From positions 124,001 through 188,000 of the forward strand of contig NZ_AP022600.1 of the NCBI RefSeq assembly GCF_010725885.1: a stretch of 64,000 bases of DNA, written 5' to 3'. Within the stretch, counting starts at the first letter, position 1; each line of letters begins with the position of its first letter. This document shows positions 1 to 9,151 of the stretch, in pieces. The DNA is from Mycolicibacterium tokaiense. Lineage in GTDB: Bacteria > Actinomycetota > Actinomycetes > Mycobacteriales > Mycobacteriaceae. The notes under the pieces were generated by a model that was given only the letters and a program-made list of their open reading frames with translations, was not told the DNA's origin and did no database searches. A program made the position numbers and the translations under genes.

Positions 1-339
1 CCGAGGCGTGGTGTCGACGTTGACCGTTGCCAATGCCCAGGTACCGCCGTCCTGGGCAGCAAGCGCGGAGAAGAGCTCCACCAGTTGCGCCGAGGAGTCG
101 CTGCGGGGCGTCCAGAGCACGACGACGACGGGGATTTCGTTGGACCGCGCCAGGACGGCGGTTTCGAAGTTGGCCTCGGTCACCTCCGTCCCTGACGCGG
201 GTCCGGCGGGCGCGTCGGAGGCACCGGACGCCGGCGGCGCGGGGCGTTGCTTGAGTCCCGAAAGGTCCACCGCCCCGGCCATCGACGCGGCGAATGCGGC
301 CCCGGCCGGGGGCCGCCCAGTTGATCCAGGTCTGGTCAC
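1..339 (-). CDS. Thioredoxin-fold co-chaperone-like protein (YbbN/Rv1324 type), N-terminal part
   Basis: Only the first 113 codons are in the window; the gene runs off the left edge. The GTG at 339 gives a Pro/Ala-rich leader of about 50 residues and then the start of a thioredoxin fold (NFETAVLARS, then VVVVLWTPRSDSS). Where thioredoxins carry WCGPC this protein has WTPRSDS (residues 76-82), so the redox cysteine pair is absent and a chaperone-like rather than disulfide-reducing role is inferred. Its position next to fadA4 matches M. tuberculosis Rv1324. It lies 13 nt downstream of the DUF3817 gene on the same strand and may be cotranscribed with it. The C-terminal TPR part expected for the family cannot be seen. 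Confidence 0.8.
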   Translation of the reverse strand, partial: MTRPGSTGRPPAGAAFAASMAGAVDLSGLKQRPAPPASGASDAPAGPASGTEVTEANFETAVLARSNEIPVVVVLWTPRSDSSAQLVELFSALAAQDGGTWALATVNVDTTPR

Positions 340-352
340 GCCCTCAAGTCTG

Positions 353-727
353 TCACGTCGCGTCGGGGGCGGACCGCGCCGGTCCGATGCCTGCGGCAGC
401 CCCGTCGACGGCGCCCAGACGACCGGTCTTCTCAGCCCATATGAGGAAGATCACACTACCGAGCGGGACGATGCTGCCCAGCAACGCCAGCAACCATGTG
501 ACGGCGCTCCACTTGTAGGCCAGGCCGGCGAACAGCGCCGCGACCAGGAACGCGATGAAGATGCCGCCGTGGATGGGGCCGAAGATCTTGACACCGATCT
601 CCGTTTGCGGTGATCCCACGTACTTGAAGAACATCCCGACCAGCAGTCCGATCCAGCTGGCCGCTTCCAGGAATGCGACCAGCCGGAAGCGTCCCGCCGT
701 GGTCCGAAGGTCATATGCGCTCGCCAT
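353..727 (-). CDS. DUF3817 integral membrane protein
   Basis: A 124-residue protein with three hydrophobic segments: about 15-36 (LVAFLEAASWIGLLVGMFF), 49-70 (GPIHGGIFIAFLVAALFAGLAY) and 73-97 (VTWLLALLGSIVPLGSVIFLIWAEK). The GPIHG motif before the second segment and the overall length fit the DUF3817 family of small actinobacterial membrane proteins, whose biochemical function is not established. The ATG at 727 is the natural start. It is followed closely by the thioredoxin-fold gene on the same strand. Confidence 0.8.
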   Translation of the reverse strand: MASAYDLRTTAGRFRLVAFLEAASWIGLLVGMFFKYVGSPQTEIGVKIFGPIHGGIFIAFLVAALFAGLAYKWSAVTWLLALLGSIVPLGSVIFLIWAEKTGRLGAVDGAAAGIGPARSAPDAT

Positions 728-791
728 GGCCCCATTGTGCCCGACGGGCGCCTCAGCTACTACGCGACGTCGTACGAGCTGCGGGCGTACG

Positions 792-1973
792 TCAGCCTGC
801 CCGCAGGATCAGTGCGTCCCCTTGACCGCCCGCACCACACAGCGCGGCGACCGCGTACTGCCCACCGCGGCGCTTGAGCTCGAGTGCTGCATGCAACGTG
901 ATGCGGGCCCCGGACATCCCGATCGGGTGCCCGACGGCGATGGCGCCACCGTTGGTGTTCACCTTCTCCAGATCCACCCCGAGCTCCTTCGCCGAGGCCA
1001 ACGACACCGCGGCGAACGCCTCGTTGATCTCGATGACATCGAGCTGGTCCACCGAGATGCCCTCGCGCGCAATCGCTTTCTTGATGGCGTTGGCGGGCTG
1101 ACTCTGCAGGGTGGAGTCCGGGCCCGCCACCACGCCGTGGGCGCCGATCTCACACAGCCAGTCCAGGCCCAGCTCCTGCGCCTTCGCCTTGCTCATCACC
1201 ACGACGGCACATGCGCCGTCGGAGATCTGCGACGCCGAACCGGCGGTGATGGTGCCGTCCTTGCGGAAGGCCGGACGCAGGCCGGCCAGCGACTCCGCCG
1301 TGGTGTTGGCCCGGATGCCCTCGTCCTCGGCGAATTCGATGGGATCACCCTTGCGCTGCGGGACCGACACCGGAACCACCTCGTCGGCGAAGATGCCGTC
1401 CTTCCACGCTGCCGCGGCGCGCTGGTGTGAGAGGGCAGCAAATTCGTCCTGCTCAGCGCGGGTGAATCGATCAACGTCATTACGCTGCTCGGTGAGCGCG
1501 CCCATGGGCTGATCGGTGAAGACGTCGTGCAGCCCGTCATAGGCCAGGTGGTCCAGCATCGTCACGTCGCCGTACTTGAAACCGGCACGGCTGTCCATCA
1601 ACAGATGCGGGGCCTTGGTCATGGACTCCTGGCCACCGGCCACCACCACGTCGAACTCGCCCGCCCGGATCAGCTGGTCAGCCAGGGCGATGGCGTCGAT
1701 TCCCGACAGGCACATCTTGTTGATCGTCAGCGAGGGCACATCCCAGCCGATCCCGGCGCCGACGGCGGCCTGACGGGCGGGCATCTGTCCGGCACCGGCG
1801 GTGAGCACCTGGCCCATGATCACGTAGTCCACCGCCGACGCGTCGATGCCGGCTTTCTCCAACGCGCCCCTGATCGCCACCGCGCCCAGATCCGAGCCCG
1901 AGAAGTCTTTCAGCGAACCGGACAGCTTGCCGATCGGAGTGCGCGCCCCAGCAACTATCACCGACGTCGTCAT
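792..1973 (-). CDS. fadA4: Acetyl-CoA acetyltransferase (thiolase)
   Basis: A 393-residue thiolase that condenses or cleaves acyl-CoA units, acting in fatty-acid or ketoacid metabolism. The N-terminus ([16 protein letters not shown]) is the classic thiolase start. The acylated cysteine is Cys88 in INKMCLSG. The C-terminal half has the [10 protein letters not shown] histidine motif and the second catalytic cysteine in [12 protein letters not shown]. The ATG at 1973 is preceded by GGGAGG at suitable spacing; the open frame extends upstream to 2573, but that extension is antisense to the epimerase gene and was rejected. It is divergent from the methylmalonyl-CoA epimerase, the same arrangement as Rv1323/Rv1322A. 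Confidence 0.93.
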   Translation of the reverse strand: MTTSVIVAGARTPIGKLSGSLKDFSGSDLGAVAIRGALEKAGIDASAVDYVIMGQVLTAGAGQMPARQAAVGAGIGWDVPSLTINKMCLSGIDAIALADQLIRAGEFDVVVAGGQESMTKAPHLLMDSRAGFKYGDVTMLDHLAYDGLHDVFTDQPMGALTEQRNDVDRFTRAEQDEFAALSHQRAAAAWKDGIFADEVVPVSVPQRKGDPIEFAEDEGIRANTTAESLAGLRPAFRKDGTITAGSASQISDGACAVVVMSKAKAQELGLDWLCEIGAHGVVAGPDSTLQSQPANAIKKAIAREGISVDQLDVIEINEAFAAVSLASAKELGVDLEKVNTNGGAIAVGHPIGMSGARITLHAALELKRRGGQYAVAALCGAGGQGDALILRAG

Positions 1974-2054
1974 TGAAGTCCTCCCGCATGATGTGAACGC
2001 CTGATCGGGCCACAGACAGGTGTGCGATCCCACCAGAAAGGTTACCTTTACGTT

Positions 2055-2528
2055 ATGACCACTGAGCAGGTAGATACCCGGCCGGCCCTGTCCACCTCGC
2101 TGGTCACCGCGATCGACCATGTTGGCATTGCGGTGCCCGATCTGGCCGAAGCCAAGAAGTGGTACCACGACCATCTCGACATGATCGTGCTGCACGAGGA
2201 AGTGAACGAGGAGCAGGGCATCATCGAGGCCATGCTGGCGGTGCGCGGCGCCCCCAAAGGGGGCCCCCAGGTGCAGTTGATGGCCCCCATCGACGACAGC
2301 TCCACCATTGCCAAGTTTCTCGACAAGAAGGGCCCCGGGCTGCAGCAGCTGGCGTACCGCACCAGTGATCTGGACACGCTGTCCGACCGCCTGCGCGAGC
2401 AGGGCATGCGCCTGATCTACGACGCCCCGCGCCGCGGCACGTCCAACTCCCGCATCAACTTCATCCATCCCAAGGACGGCGGCGGCGTGCTCATCGAGCT
2501 GGTCGAGCCGGCTGCCGAGGCGCACTAG
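2055..2528 (+). CDS. Methylmalonyl-CoA epimerase (VOC fold)
   Basis: This 157-residue glyoxalase/VOC-fold protein should interconvert (S)- and (R)-methylmalonyl-CoA, feeding the B12-dependent mutase in propionyl-CoA metabolism. Visible features are the paired VOC modules, the first metal-ligand His22 (IDHVGIAV), the Gln of GPQVQLM, and the terminal Glu of [11 protein letters not shown]. The usual GLHH motif reads GLQQ (Gln97-Gln98), so one conserved metal-ligand histidine is replaced. The ATG at 2055 was chosen over a GTG at 2022. A TACCTT hexamer at 2043-2048 lies 6 nt before the ATG, pointing to a leaderless transcript. The cobalamin adenosyltransferase at 16.7 kb would supply cofactor for the same pathway. 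Confidence 0.9.
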   Translation: MTTEQVDTRPALSTSLVTAIDHVGIAVPDLAEAKKWYHDHLDMIVLHEEVNEEQGIIEAMLAVRGAPKGGPQVQLMAPIDDSSTIAKFLDKKGPGLQQLAYRTSDLDTLSDRLREQGMRLIYDAPRRGTSNSRINFIHPKDGGGVLIELVEPAAEAH

Positions 2529-2821
2529 GACCAGCGCCGCGTCGGACTCCTCGTCGCGCGGTTCGCCCAGCACGGCGTGTGCCAGTGCCTGCGGTCATCG
2601 ACCGCGCCTTCACCGAGATCGGCCGGCCACACCACCACATGCGCTGTGCCGCTTCGTATTTCGTGATCGCACCCGGGGCACCGGTAGGTCTTGACCGCCC
2701 GGGCGCCCGGCAGCGAGATCACCTGGTAGTCGTAGCCGTCCGGCCCCACCTCGATGCGCCGCGATTCGGGCAGCGGCCGCACCGGCGGGGTGCGGCGCCC
2801 GGAACGCGCTTTGCGGCCCAT
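2525..2821 (-). CDS. Small conserved protein with CxxC...HxxxC metal site (Rv1322-like)
   Basis: A 98-residue protein with a basic start ([15 protein letters not shown]) and a central CPGCDHEI motif followed about 25 residues later by HWHTPCW, together a likely zinc site. Length and position beside nucS match M. tuberculosis Rv1322; no function is established. Its ATG overlaps the nucS stop by one base (TGATG), so translational coupling to nucS is likely. Its stop overlaps the convergent epimerase gene by 4 nt. Nucleic-acid binding is only a guess from the basic ends and metal site. Confidence 0.8.
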   Translation of the reverse strand: MGRKARSGRRTPPVRPLPESRRIEVGPDGYDYQVISLPGARAVKTYRCPGCDHEIRSGTAHVVVWPADLGEGAVDDRRHWHTPCWANRATRSPTRRWS

Positions 2822-3492
2822 CAGAACAACCGGAACTCGTCGCTGTCCATGCCACGCATCTGGTCGTAATCGAGGGTCAGACAACGGATTCCACGATCCT
2901 CGGCCAGGGTGCGGGCCTGCGGTTTGATCTGTTGGGCGGCGAAAACCCCGGCCACCGGTGCAATCAGCGAGTCCCGGTTGAGCAGCTCCAGGTAACGGGT
3001 CAGCTGCTCCACACCGTCGATCTCTCCGCGCCGCTTGATCTCCACCGCCACCGACTGACCATCGCTGTCGCGGCACAACAGATCCACCGGCCCGATCGCG
3101 GTCATGTACTCGCGGCGCACCAGGGTGTAGCCGGCACCCAGCAGTTCCACGTGCTCAGCCAACAGTTCCTGCAGGTGCGCTTCCACCCCGTCTTTGACCA
3201 GCCCTGGGTCGATGCCCAGTTCGTGGCTGGAATCGTGCTCGATCTCCTCGAGGGTGATGCGCAGCTGCTCCCCCGCCTTGTTCTCCACCACCCACACCAG
3301 CGTGCCGTCGCCTGTGTCCTCGGTGAGCCAGCACGGCGGGCTCATCCAGTTCAGCGGCTTGTAGGCGCGGTCGTCGGCATGCACGCTGACCGAACCGTCC
3401 GCCTTGACCAGCAGCAGCCGGCGAGCCGAAGGCAGATGCGCGGTCAGACGGCCGACGTAGTTGACGGTGCACTGGGCGATGACGAGACGCAC
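2821..3492 (-). CDS. nucS: Mismatch-specific endonuclease NucS (EndoMS)
   Basis: NucS cuts both DNA strands at mismatches and carries out non-canonical mismatch repair in mycobacteria, which lack MutS/MutL. The 223-residue protein has the N-terminal DNA-binding domain (residues about 1-110, with [14 protein letters not shown]) and a RecB-like nuclease domain with the Asp137 (GPVDLLC) and Glu151-x-Lys153 (VEIKRR) triad. The GTG at 3492 was preferred because an AAGGTGG ribosome site (3498-3504) sits about 8 nt upstream; a GTG at 3501 overlaps that site. It shares an operon with the small metal-site protein downstream. Confidence 0.92.
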   Translation of the reverse strand: MRLVIAQCTVNYVGRLTAHLPSARRLLLVKADGSVSVHADDRAYKPLNWMSPPCWLTEDTGDGTLVWVVENKAGEQLRITLEEIEHDSSHELGIDPGLVKDGVEAHLQELLAEHVELLGAGYTLVRREYMTAIGPVDLLCRDSDGQSVAVEIKRRGEIDGVEQLTRYLELLNRDSLIAPVAGVFAAQQIKPQARTLAEDRGIRCLTLDYDQMRGMDSDEFRLF

Positions 3493-3539
3493 CCGAACCA
3501 CCTTAAAGGTCGGGGTGACGCCACTAGGCTTGCGCCACC

Positions 3540-5150
3540 ATGAAAGCCACTCCCACGCTGGCGCAGCGGCTCGGCCTGCTCCTCGAGAAGCTGACCCGGC
3601 AGAGCGGCCGACTGCCCGACGAGCCCGAATACGGCTCCTGGCTGCTGGGCCGCGTCGCCGAAACCCAGGGCCGCCGCCGCGTGCGCATTCAGGTGATCCT
3701 GACGGTGTTCGTCATCATCGCCAACCTGATCGGCATCGGCGTGGCCGCCCTGGTGGTCCTGGTGGCATTCCCACAGCCGGACGTGTTCGGCCCCGATGTC
3801 CGCTGGATCAGCCTCATCGTCGCGCCCAGCTACATCGTGGCCGCGCTGGTGGTCGGGATCTTCTGGGCCACCCGGCGGGTGATCCGCAACGTGCGCTGGG
3901 CCATCGAGGAGAAGCCGCCCACTCGCGACGACCAGCGCAACACCTTCTTTGCGCCGTGGCGCCTGACCCGCGTTCTGCTGGCGCTGTGGGGCGGCGGCAC
4001 CGTCCTGCTGACCCTGCTCTTCGGTCTGGAGAATGCCCGCTTCATCCCGAAGTTCCTGCTGGGGATCAGCTTCAGCGGCATCGTCGTGTCTGCCAGCTGC
4101 TACCTGTTGACCGAATTCGCGTTGCGCCCCGTCGCCGCGCAGGCGCTGGAAGCCGGGCCCCCACCCAAACGCTTCGCCGCCGGCATCATGGGCCGCACCA
4201 TGCTGGTGTGGGTGCTCGGCTCCGGGGTTCCGGTCCTGGGCATCCTGCTCGCCGCCGTGATCACCCTGACGCTGCGCGACGTGACACCGACCCAGTTCAC
4301 CGTCGCGGTGATCATCCTGGCCGTCTTCGCCCTGGTGTTCGGCTTCACGCTGATGTGGATCCTGTCCTGGTTGACGGCCACCCCCGTGCGCGTGGTGCGG
4401 GCCGCGCTCAACCGGGTGGAGCAGGGCAACCTCGACACCAACCTGGTGGTGTTCGACGGCACCGAGCTGGGACAGTTGCAACGCGGGTTCAACACGATGG
4501 TCGCCGGCCTGCGTGACCGCGAGCGGGTGCGCGATCTGTTCGGCAGGCACGTCGGCCGTGAGGTCGCCGCCGCCGCCGAGCGCGAGCGCCCCAAGCTCGG
4601 TGGTGAAGAGCGCCATGTCGCAGTCATTTTCATCGACATCATCGGCTCTACCCAGCTGGTCACGGGCCGCCCCGCCAGCGAGGTGGTCCAGCTGCTCAAC
4701 CGTTTCTTCGCCGTGATCGTCGACGAGGTGGACCGGCAGAACGGGCTGGTCAACAAGTTCGAGGGTGACGCGTGCCTGGTGGTGTTCGGTGCCCCCAACC
4801 GACTCGAGTGTCCCGAAGATGCGGCACTGGCCGCCGCGCGTGCCATCGCCCGGCGGCTGTCCACGGAGATCCCCGAATGCCGGGCCGGCATCGGGGTGGC
4901 CGCCGGTCAGGTGGTGGCGGGCAATGTCGGCGCCCGCCAGCGCTTCGAGTACACCGTCATCGGCGAACCCGTCAACGAGGCAGCGCGGCTGTGTGAACTC
5001 GCCAAGTCGGTGCCCGGCCTGCTGCTCGCCTCCTCGGATACCATTCGCGGGGCCTCCGAATCAGAACGCGCGCATTGGACTTTCGGAGATACCGTGACGC
5101 TGCGCGGGCACGACGAGCCGACGAGGTTGGCGTTACCGGTCCAGGCGTGA
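3540..5150 (+). CDS. Membrane class III adenylate/guanylate cyclase with HAMP domain
   Basis: A 536-residue cyclase of the Rv1318c-Rv1320c type, predicted to make cAMP at the inner membrane. It has six transmembrane segments between about residues 50 and 285, a HAMP linker (about 285-340, with [14 protein letters not shown]) and a C-terminal catalytic domain. Metal-binding Asp366 (IFIDIIGS) and Asp410 (FEGDA), the purine-contacting Lys406 (NKFEGDA), and transition-state Asn479 and Arg483 (VNEAAR) are present. The second purine-specifying position, usually Asp, is Glu476 ([10 protein letters not shown]), which could affect activity or nucleotide choice. The start is an ATG at 3540, divergent from nucS. 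The 3' end overlaps the convergent glutaminase by 18 nt. Confidence 0.9.
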   Translation: MKATPTLAQRLGLLLEKLTRQSGRLPDEPEYGSWLLGRVAETQGRRRVRIQVILTVFVIIANLIGIGVAALVVLVAFPQPDVFGPDVRWISLIVAPSYIVAALVVGIFWATRRVIRNVRWAIEEKPPTRDDQRNTFFAPWRLTRVLLALWGGGTVLLTLLFGLENARFIPKFLLGISFSGIVVSASCYLLTEFALRPVAAQALEAGPPPKRFAAGIMGRTMLVWVLGSGVPVLGILLAAVITLTLRDVTPTQFTVAVIILAVFALVFGFTLMWILSWLTATPVRVVRAALNRVEQGNLDTNLVVFDGTELGQLQRGFNTMVAGLRDRERVRDLFGRHVGREVAAAAERERPKLGGEERHVAVIFIDIIGSTQLVTGRPASEVVQLLNRFFAVIVDEVDRQNGLVNKFEGDACLVVFGAPNRLECPEDAALAAARAIARRLSTEIPECRAGIGVAAGQVVAGNVGARQRFEYTVIGEPVNEAARLCELAKSVPGLLLASSDTIRGASESERAHWTFGDTVTLRGHDEPTRLALPVQA

Positions 5151-6428
5151 GCGATGCGTCACCCATCGACGGGCGCTGTGGACAGCTTCCTCGAGTGTGG
5201 TGAACACCGCCGCGTCGAAGCGACGGGGAACGCGGATCACTGCACCGTCCGGGTCGACGAGCACCCCGGTCTTGCCCTGCGCCTTGAGCGCCGAACTCAA
5301 ACTCGCCAGCAACTCACGGGCAGGGTCGTTGATGGTGTCCAGGCGTGAGACGTCGAGCACCGCCACGTCGAGGTGCCCGCATTCGCGGCTGACCGTCCGG
5401 ATCACCTGCTCGGCCCCGGCGAACAGCAGATCACCGTGGACCTCGTACACCCGGACGTGCTCCGCGGGTTGGTAGATCGCACGGATCGCCGAGCGCGACT
5501 CCCGGGTGACGGTCAGGAAGTGCAGGCCCAGCTGCCGAGACAGGCTGCGGCACACCCGAACTCCACGCACACTGTTGCCCTTGACGTCCAGGCGCGGTGA
5601 GTACACCCCGATGCCGAGCTGTCCGGGCAGAACCGCCATGATGCCGCCACCCACCCCGCTCTTGGCGGGCAGGCCGACACCGGTGACCCAGTCGCCGGCG
5701 GCGTCGTACATACCGCAGGTCACCATGACGCTCAGCGTGCGCTGCACCACAAGGTGGTCGGTGACGCGGCGGCCCGTCATCGGGTTCACCCCGCCGCGCG
5801 CCAGGGTGGCCCCGATACGGGCCAGATCGGTGGTGGTGACCTTCAGCGAGCACTGACGGAAGTAGACGTCGAGCACTTCGTCTGGATCACTGTCGAGCAC
5901 ACCGAAGCTCTCCAGCATGTAGGCGATGGCCCGGTTGCGGGCACCGGTGGCCTTTTCCGAAGCGTAGATCTGTTCATCGAGGTGCAGCGAGCGACCGGCA
6001 CAGGCCGAGTAGAACTCCCGGATGCAGGCAAAGCGTTCGTCGGCGTCGGCGCCGGGAATCAGCGACACCGCGGCAATGGCGCCGGCATTGATCATCGGGT
6101 TCTTCGGCGTCTTGGTGGCCGGGTCAACACTGATCTCGTTGAACGCCTCCCCGGATGGCTCCACCCCGATCTTGACGTCGACGGCCGCCTCCCCGAGCCG
6201 GTCCAGTGCCAGCGCGTAGGTCAGCGGCTTCGAGATGGACTGGATGGTGAACTCGATTGCGGCATCACCGGATTCGTAGACATGACCGTCCGCCGACGAC
6301 AGCGACATCCCGAAACCGTCGGGGTCCACCGACGCCAGTTCCGGGATGTAGGACGCGAGTTCACCGTCGGTACAGTCCGCGTGCTCGACGCAGATCCGGT
6401 CGAGGTACCGCTGCACCAGTTCCGCCAC
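5133..6428 (-). CDS. glsA: Glutaminase fused to a C-terminal STAS domain
   Basis: The protein (431 residues from the GTG at 6428) hydrolyses L-glutamine to glutamate and ammonia by a serine beta-lactamase-like mechanism. The Ser64-Ile-Ser-Lys67 motif (TIQSISKPLTY) is the nucleophile and base pair, and conserved NPMINAGAIA and SGVGGGIMAV blocks follow. Residues from about 320 form a STAS domain (RVYEVHGDLLFAGAEQV; VAVLDVSRLDTINDPA), a regulatory module also found in anti-sigma antagonists and SulP transporters. The frame continues upstream to 6557, but that would run into the divergent gene at 6484, so the GTG near the first conserved residues was chosen. Such STAS-fused glutaminases occur in some actinobacteria; what the STAS domain senses is unknown. 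Confidence 0.86.
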   Translation of the reverse strand: MAELVQRYLDRICVEHADCTDGELASYIPELASVDPDGFGMSLSSADGHVYESGDAAIEFTIQSISKPLTYALALDRLGEAAVDVKIGVEPSGEAFNEISVDPATKTPKNPMINAGAIAAVSLIPGADADERFACIREFYSACAGRSLHLDEQIYASEKATGARNRAIAYMLESFGVLDSDPDEVLDVYFRQCSLKVTTTDLARIGATLARGGVNPMTGRRVTDHLVVQRTLSVMVTCGMYDAAGDWVTGVGLPAKSGVGGGIMAVLPGQLGIGVYSPRLDVKGNSVRGVRVCRSLSRQLGLHFLTVTRESRSAIRAIYQPAEHVRVYEVHGDLLFAGAEQVIRTVSRECGHLDVAVLDVSRLDTINDPARELLASLSSALKAQGKTGVLVDPDGAVIRVPRRFDAAVFTTLEEAVHSARRWVTHRSRLDR

Positions 6429-6483
6429 CGTGCGATGGTAACCAGCTGCACTCGATGGCGGCCGGACTGGCACAATCGATGGC

Positions 6484-6792
6484 GTGGCCTTGATCAAGAG
6501 CTTCTCCGTGACCACCGCGCTGTTCGCCGCCGCGTTCAGCTTGGCCGCGCCGGCCACCGCCGACGATCAGATGTTCGCCGATGCGCTGGACATGATCGGT
6601 GTGTCGGTCGGTGATCCCGCCGCCGTCGGCCGCGGCGTCTGCGCGAGCTTCGATGCAGGCCAGACACTCCCGGCGGTGGTGGATCAGCTGTCGGCCGCCC
6701 ACGGCATCACGGTCGACGACGCCAGCATGGTCGCCGGATTCTCGGTCGCCGAATACTGCGACCACCACGAGGGCGCACTCACCCTGGGGTGA
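6484..6792 (+). CDS. Secreted DUF732 family protein
   Basis: A 102-residue precursor. Residues 1-26 form a signal peptide (hydrophobic stretch FSVTTALFAAAFSLAAPATA, cleavage near ATA-DD). The mature part is a short helical domain with two cysteines (RGVCASFD and VAEYCDHH), the arrangement of mycobacterial DUF732 proteins, whose function is unknown. The start is the GTG at 6484; a CACAAT hexamer ends 7 nt before it, so the mRNA may be leaderless. It is divergent from glsA by 55 nt and overlaps the end of the convergent dioxygenase gene by 14 nt. Confidence 0.8.
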   Translation: MALIKSFSVTTALFAAAFSLAAPATADDQMFADALDMIGVSVGDPAAVGRGVCASFDAGQTLPAVVDQLSAAHGITVDDASMVAGFSVAEYCDHHEGALTLG

Positions 6793-7513
6793 CCGGCGGG
6801 TCGAACACCCGCCCCAGCGCCGACGGCGTGGACGGGCCCAGCGGGGTCCGCAGCAGTACCGGCGCCTGCGCCATGAACCGGACCGTGCGGCCGCGATGCT
6901 GGTCGGCCGCGTGCACGGTGAACGGATGCACCACGTACATGTCGCCGGCCCGACCCGTCGCCCGCACCACCGGGCGGTGGGCGCTCGCCGTATCCACGAC
7001 TGATCCGGCCCGGACCGCGCCGATGCCGGTGGTCCCCAGGACTGTGGCCACATCGCGGTGGGAACCCGCGCGGATCCGCGTCGGTGCGTCATCGGGTCCG
7101 ACGTCGGACAGCAGGGTCAGCAGCAACACCGTGTGCGGCCGGGCGCTCACCGACCACGAACCGTCCGGCTCGGGGGTGTTGAGGTCGATATGCCAACCCC
7201 GGTCATCGGCTGTGGGCGGCAGAGGAAACCGGACGGGGATGTTGCCCAGGGACCCCCGGGGCAGCCACTGCCCCACCCCGCACAGGGCATCCAGCGCTTG
7301 TGCCAATCGGTCGCTTTCGCAGAGCTTTCCGAACGGTCCCTGACCCGTGTGATCGGCAGCCCACCGCACCGGCTCGGTCCAGTCACCCGCGCAGTGCGGC
7401 GTCAGCCCCAGCTGCCTCCACACCAATGCCCTGGCCTCATCTGCGGCCCCACGCAGTTGCGGCTGCTCGATCTTGAGGTAGCCGTCCGACAGGAACGCCT
7501 CGACATCGACCAT
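6779..7513 (-). CDS. Phytanoyl-CoA dioxygenase (PhyH)-like Fe(II)/2-oxoglutarate oxygenase
   Basis: A 244-residue protein from the ATG at 7513 (GGCGGG just upstream). The facial-triad HxD is visible as WHIDLN in the middle of the protein and the distal His in YVVHPFTVHAADQHRG, followed by an Arg (RGRTVRFM) suited to binding the 2-oxoglutarate carboxylate. This fits non-haem iron hydroxylases of the PhyH family; the substrate cannot be inferred. The frame continues upstream to 7651, but that part covers the ada promoter region and has no family similarity. It is divergent from the ada/alkA gene and converges on the DUF732 gene. Confidence 0.76.
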   Translation of the reverse strand: MVDVEAFLSDGYLKIEQPQLRGAADEARALVWRQLGLTPHCAGDWTEPVRWAADHTGQGPFGKLCESDRLAQALDALCGVGQWLPRGSLGNIPVRFPLPPTADDRGWHIDLNTPEPDGSWSVSARPHTVLLLTLLSDVGPDDAPTRIRAGSHRDVATVLGTTGIGAVRAGSVVDTASAHRPVVRATGRAGDMYVVHPFTVHAADQHRGRTVRFMAQAPVLLRTPLGPSTPSALGRVFDPPVTPG

Positions 7514-7603
7514 CCCGCCAGCGTCGCACCACCGGCGGTGCGAGTTCCACTGGTTTTTGCCAGTACCCCGAGCCGTGGTCGTGATGTCGCATTTCCGCCA
7601 GCC

Positions 7604-7626
7604 TTGTCGGTGAGCAGGTGTAATCG
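7604..7626 (+). promoter_or_regulatory. PafBC-type (RecA-NDp) DNA-damage promoter for ada/alkA-ogt
   Basis: TTGTCGGTG at 7604-7612, exactly 8 nt, then TAATCG at 7621-7626. This matches the mycobacterial RecA-independent DNA-damage consensus (tTGTCRGtg-N8-TAnnnT) at every fixed position except the last base of the -10. The hexamer ends 7 nt before the ATG at 7634, so transcription may start at or next to the start codon. It indicates PafBC-dependent induction of the alkylation-repair pair. Confidence 0.7.
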
Positions 7627-7633
7627 TGGAGTC

Positions 7634-9151
7634 ATGCAATCGGCACCGCACCTCGACTTCGACCGGTGCTACCGCGCGGTCCAGTCGAAGGACGAGCGAT
7701 TCGACGGCTGGTTCGTCACCGCAGTGCGCACCACCAAGATCTACTGCAGGCCCAGCTGCCCGGTACGTCCGCCCTTCGCCCGCAATGTGCAGTTCTACGC
7801 CACCGCCGCCGCGGCGCAGCAGGCCGGGTTCCGGGCGTGCAAACGATGCCGCCCGGACGCGTCACCGGGGTCACCGGAATGGAACACCCGGGGCGACGTG
7901 GTGGCCAGGGCCATGCGATTGATCGCCGACGGGACGGTGGATCGCGAGGGGGTGTCCGGGCTCGCGGCCAAGGTGGGCTACACCGTGCGCCAGTTGGAAC
8001 GTCTGCTCAACGCCGACGCCGGCGCCGGACCGTTGGCCCTGGCCCGGGCCCAGCGCGGGCAGACCGCCCGGGTCCTGATCGAGACCACCGATCTGCCGTT
8101 CAGCGACGTCGCCTTCGCGGCGGGTTTCGCCAGCGTGCGTCAGTTCAACGACACCGTGCGCGCGGTCTTTTCGGCCACCCCGACCGAACTGCGTCAGCGC
8201 GCAGGCACCGCGGGGGACGCGGCCGGGCCCGCTTCGGGCAGCCTCACGCTGCGCTTCGCTGTCCGCACGCCGTTCTCGTATCAAGGGGTGTTCGGCCACC
8301 TTGCGGCCACTGCGGTGCCGGGCTGTGAAGAGGTGCGCGGCGGCGCCTACCGGAGGGTGTTGCGGCTGCCGCACGGCACCGGTATCGCGGCGCTGACGCC
8401 GGCCGAAGACCACGTGCGCTGCACGCTGCTGGTCGACGACTTCCGCGACCTGTCCGCAGCGATCGCACGGTGTCGGCGGGTCATCGACCTCGACGCGGAC
8501 CCGGCCGCCATCGACGAGGCGCTCGGCAACGATCCCGCTCTGGCCCCGTTGATCGCCGCGGCACCCGGACAACGGATCCCCCGCACGGTAGACGAGTCCG
8601 AACTGGCCATCCGAACGGTCCTCGGCCAGCAGGTGTCCACCAAGGCCGCGCGTACCCATGCAGCCCGCCTGGTTGCCGCCCATGGGCGGGCGGTCTCCGA
8701 TCCGGCGGGCGGGCTCACCCACGCCTTCCCCACCCCGGATGAACTTGCCGGACTCGACATCTCGACCGTCGCGGTGCCCGGAGCGCGCCGACGCACCCTG
8801 CTCGCACTGATCACGGCCCTGGCCGACCGCGACATCGTGCTGGACCCCGGCTGCGATTGGCAGCGGGCGCGCGAACAACTCCTGGGCCTGCCAGGGATCG
8901 GGCCGTGGACCACCGAGATCATCGCGATGCGGGGGTTCGGGGATCCGGACGCGTTCCCCGCCTCCGATCTCGGTATCCGAGCTGCGGCCGCCCGGTTGGG
9001 CGCCCCCGACGAGGTGCGCGCACTCACCGAACACAGCGCTACCTGGCGACCGTGGCGGTCCTATGCCACGCAGTACCTGTGGACCTCGCTCGACCATGAT
9101 GTGAACCATTGGCCCCCGAAGGGTCACACCGAACCGGAGGAAGCAGCATGA
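7634..9151 (+). CDS. alkA: Bifunctional Ada-type regulator / AlkA 3-methyladenine DNA glycosylase
   Basis: A 505-residue fusion that senses methyl damage and excises alkylated bases. Residues 1-80 are the Ada N-terminal domain with four zinc cysteines (Cys38, Cys42, Cys69, Cys72), Cys38 being the methyl-phosphotriester acceptor position. Residues 85-190 are an AraC-type helix-turn-helix (VSGLAAKVGYTVRQLERLL). From about 205 onward is the AlkA fold with the helix-hairpin-helix LPGIGPWTTEIIAMRGFGD and catalytic Asp in FPASDLGIR. The C-terminal methyltransferase module of E. coli Ada is absent; that activity is the separate ogt downstream, whose ATG overlaps this stop (ATGA). The ATG at 7634 was chosen because it begins the conserved Ada domain; GGAG lies only 2 nt upstream. 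Confidence 0.92.
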   Translation: MQSAPHLDFDRCYRAVQSKDERFDGWFVTAVRTTKIYCRPSCPVRPPFARNVQFYATAAAAQQAGFRACKRCRPDASPGSPEWNTRGDVVARAMRLIADGTVDREGVSGLAAKVGYTVRQLERLLNADAGAGPLALARAQRGQTARVLIETTDLPFSDVAFAAGFASVRQFNDTVRAVFSATPTELRQRAGTAGDAAGPASGSLTLRFAVRTPFSYQGVFGHLAATAVPGCEEVRGGAYRRVLRLPHGTGIAALTPAEDHVRCTLLVDDFRDLSAAIARCRRVIDLDADPAAIDEALGNDPALAPLIAAAPGQRIPRTVDESELAIRTVLGQQVSTKAARTHAARLVAAHGRAVSDPAGGLTHAFPTPDELAGLDISTVAVPGARRRTLLALITALADRDIVLDPGCDWQRAREQLLGLPGIGPWTTEIIAMRGFGDPDAFPASDLGIRAAAARLGAPDEVRALTEHSATWRPWRSYATQYLWTSLDHDVNHWPPKGHTEPEEAA

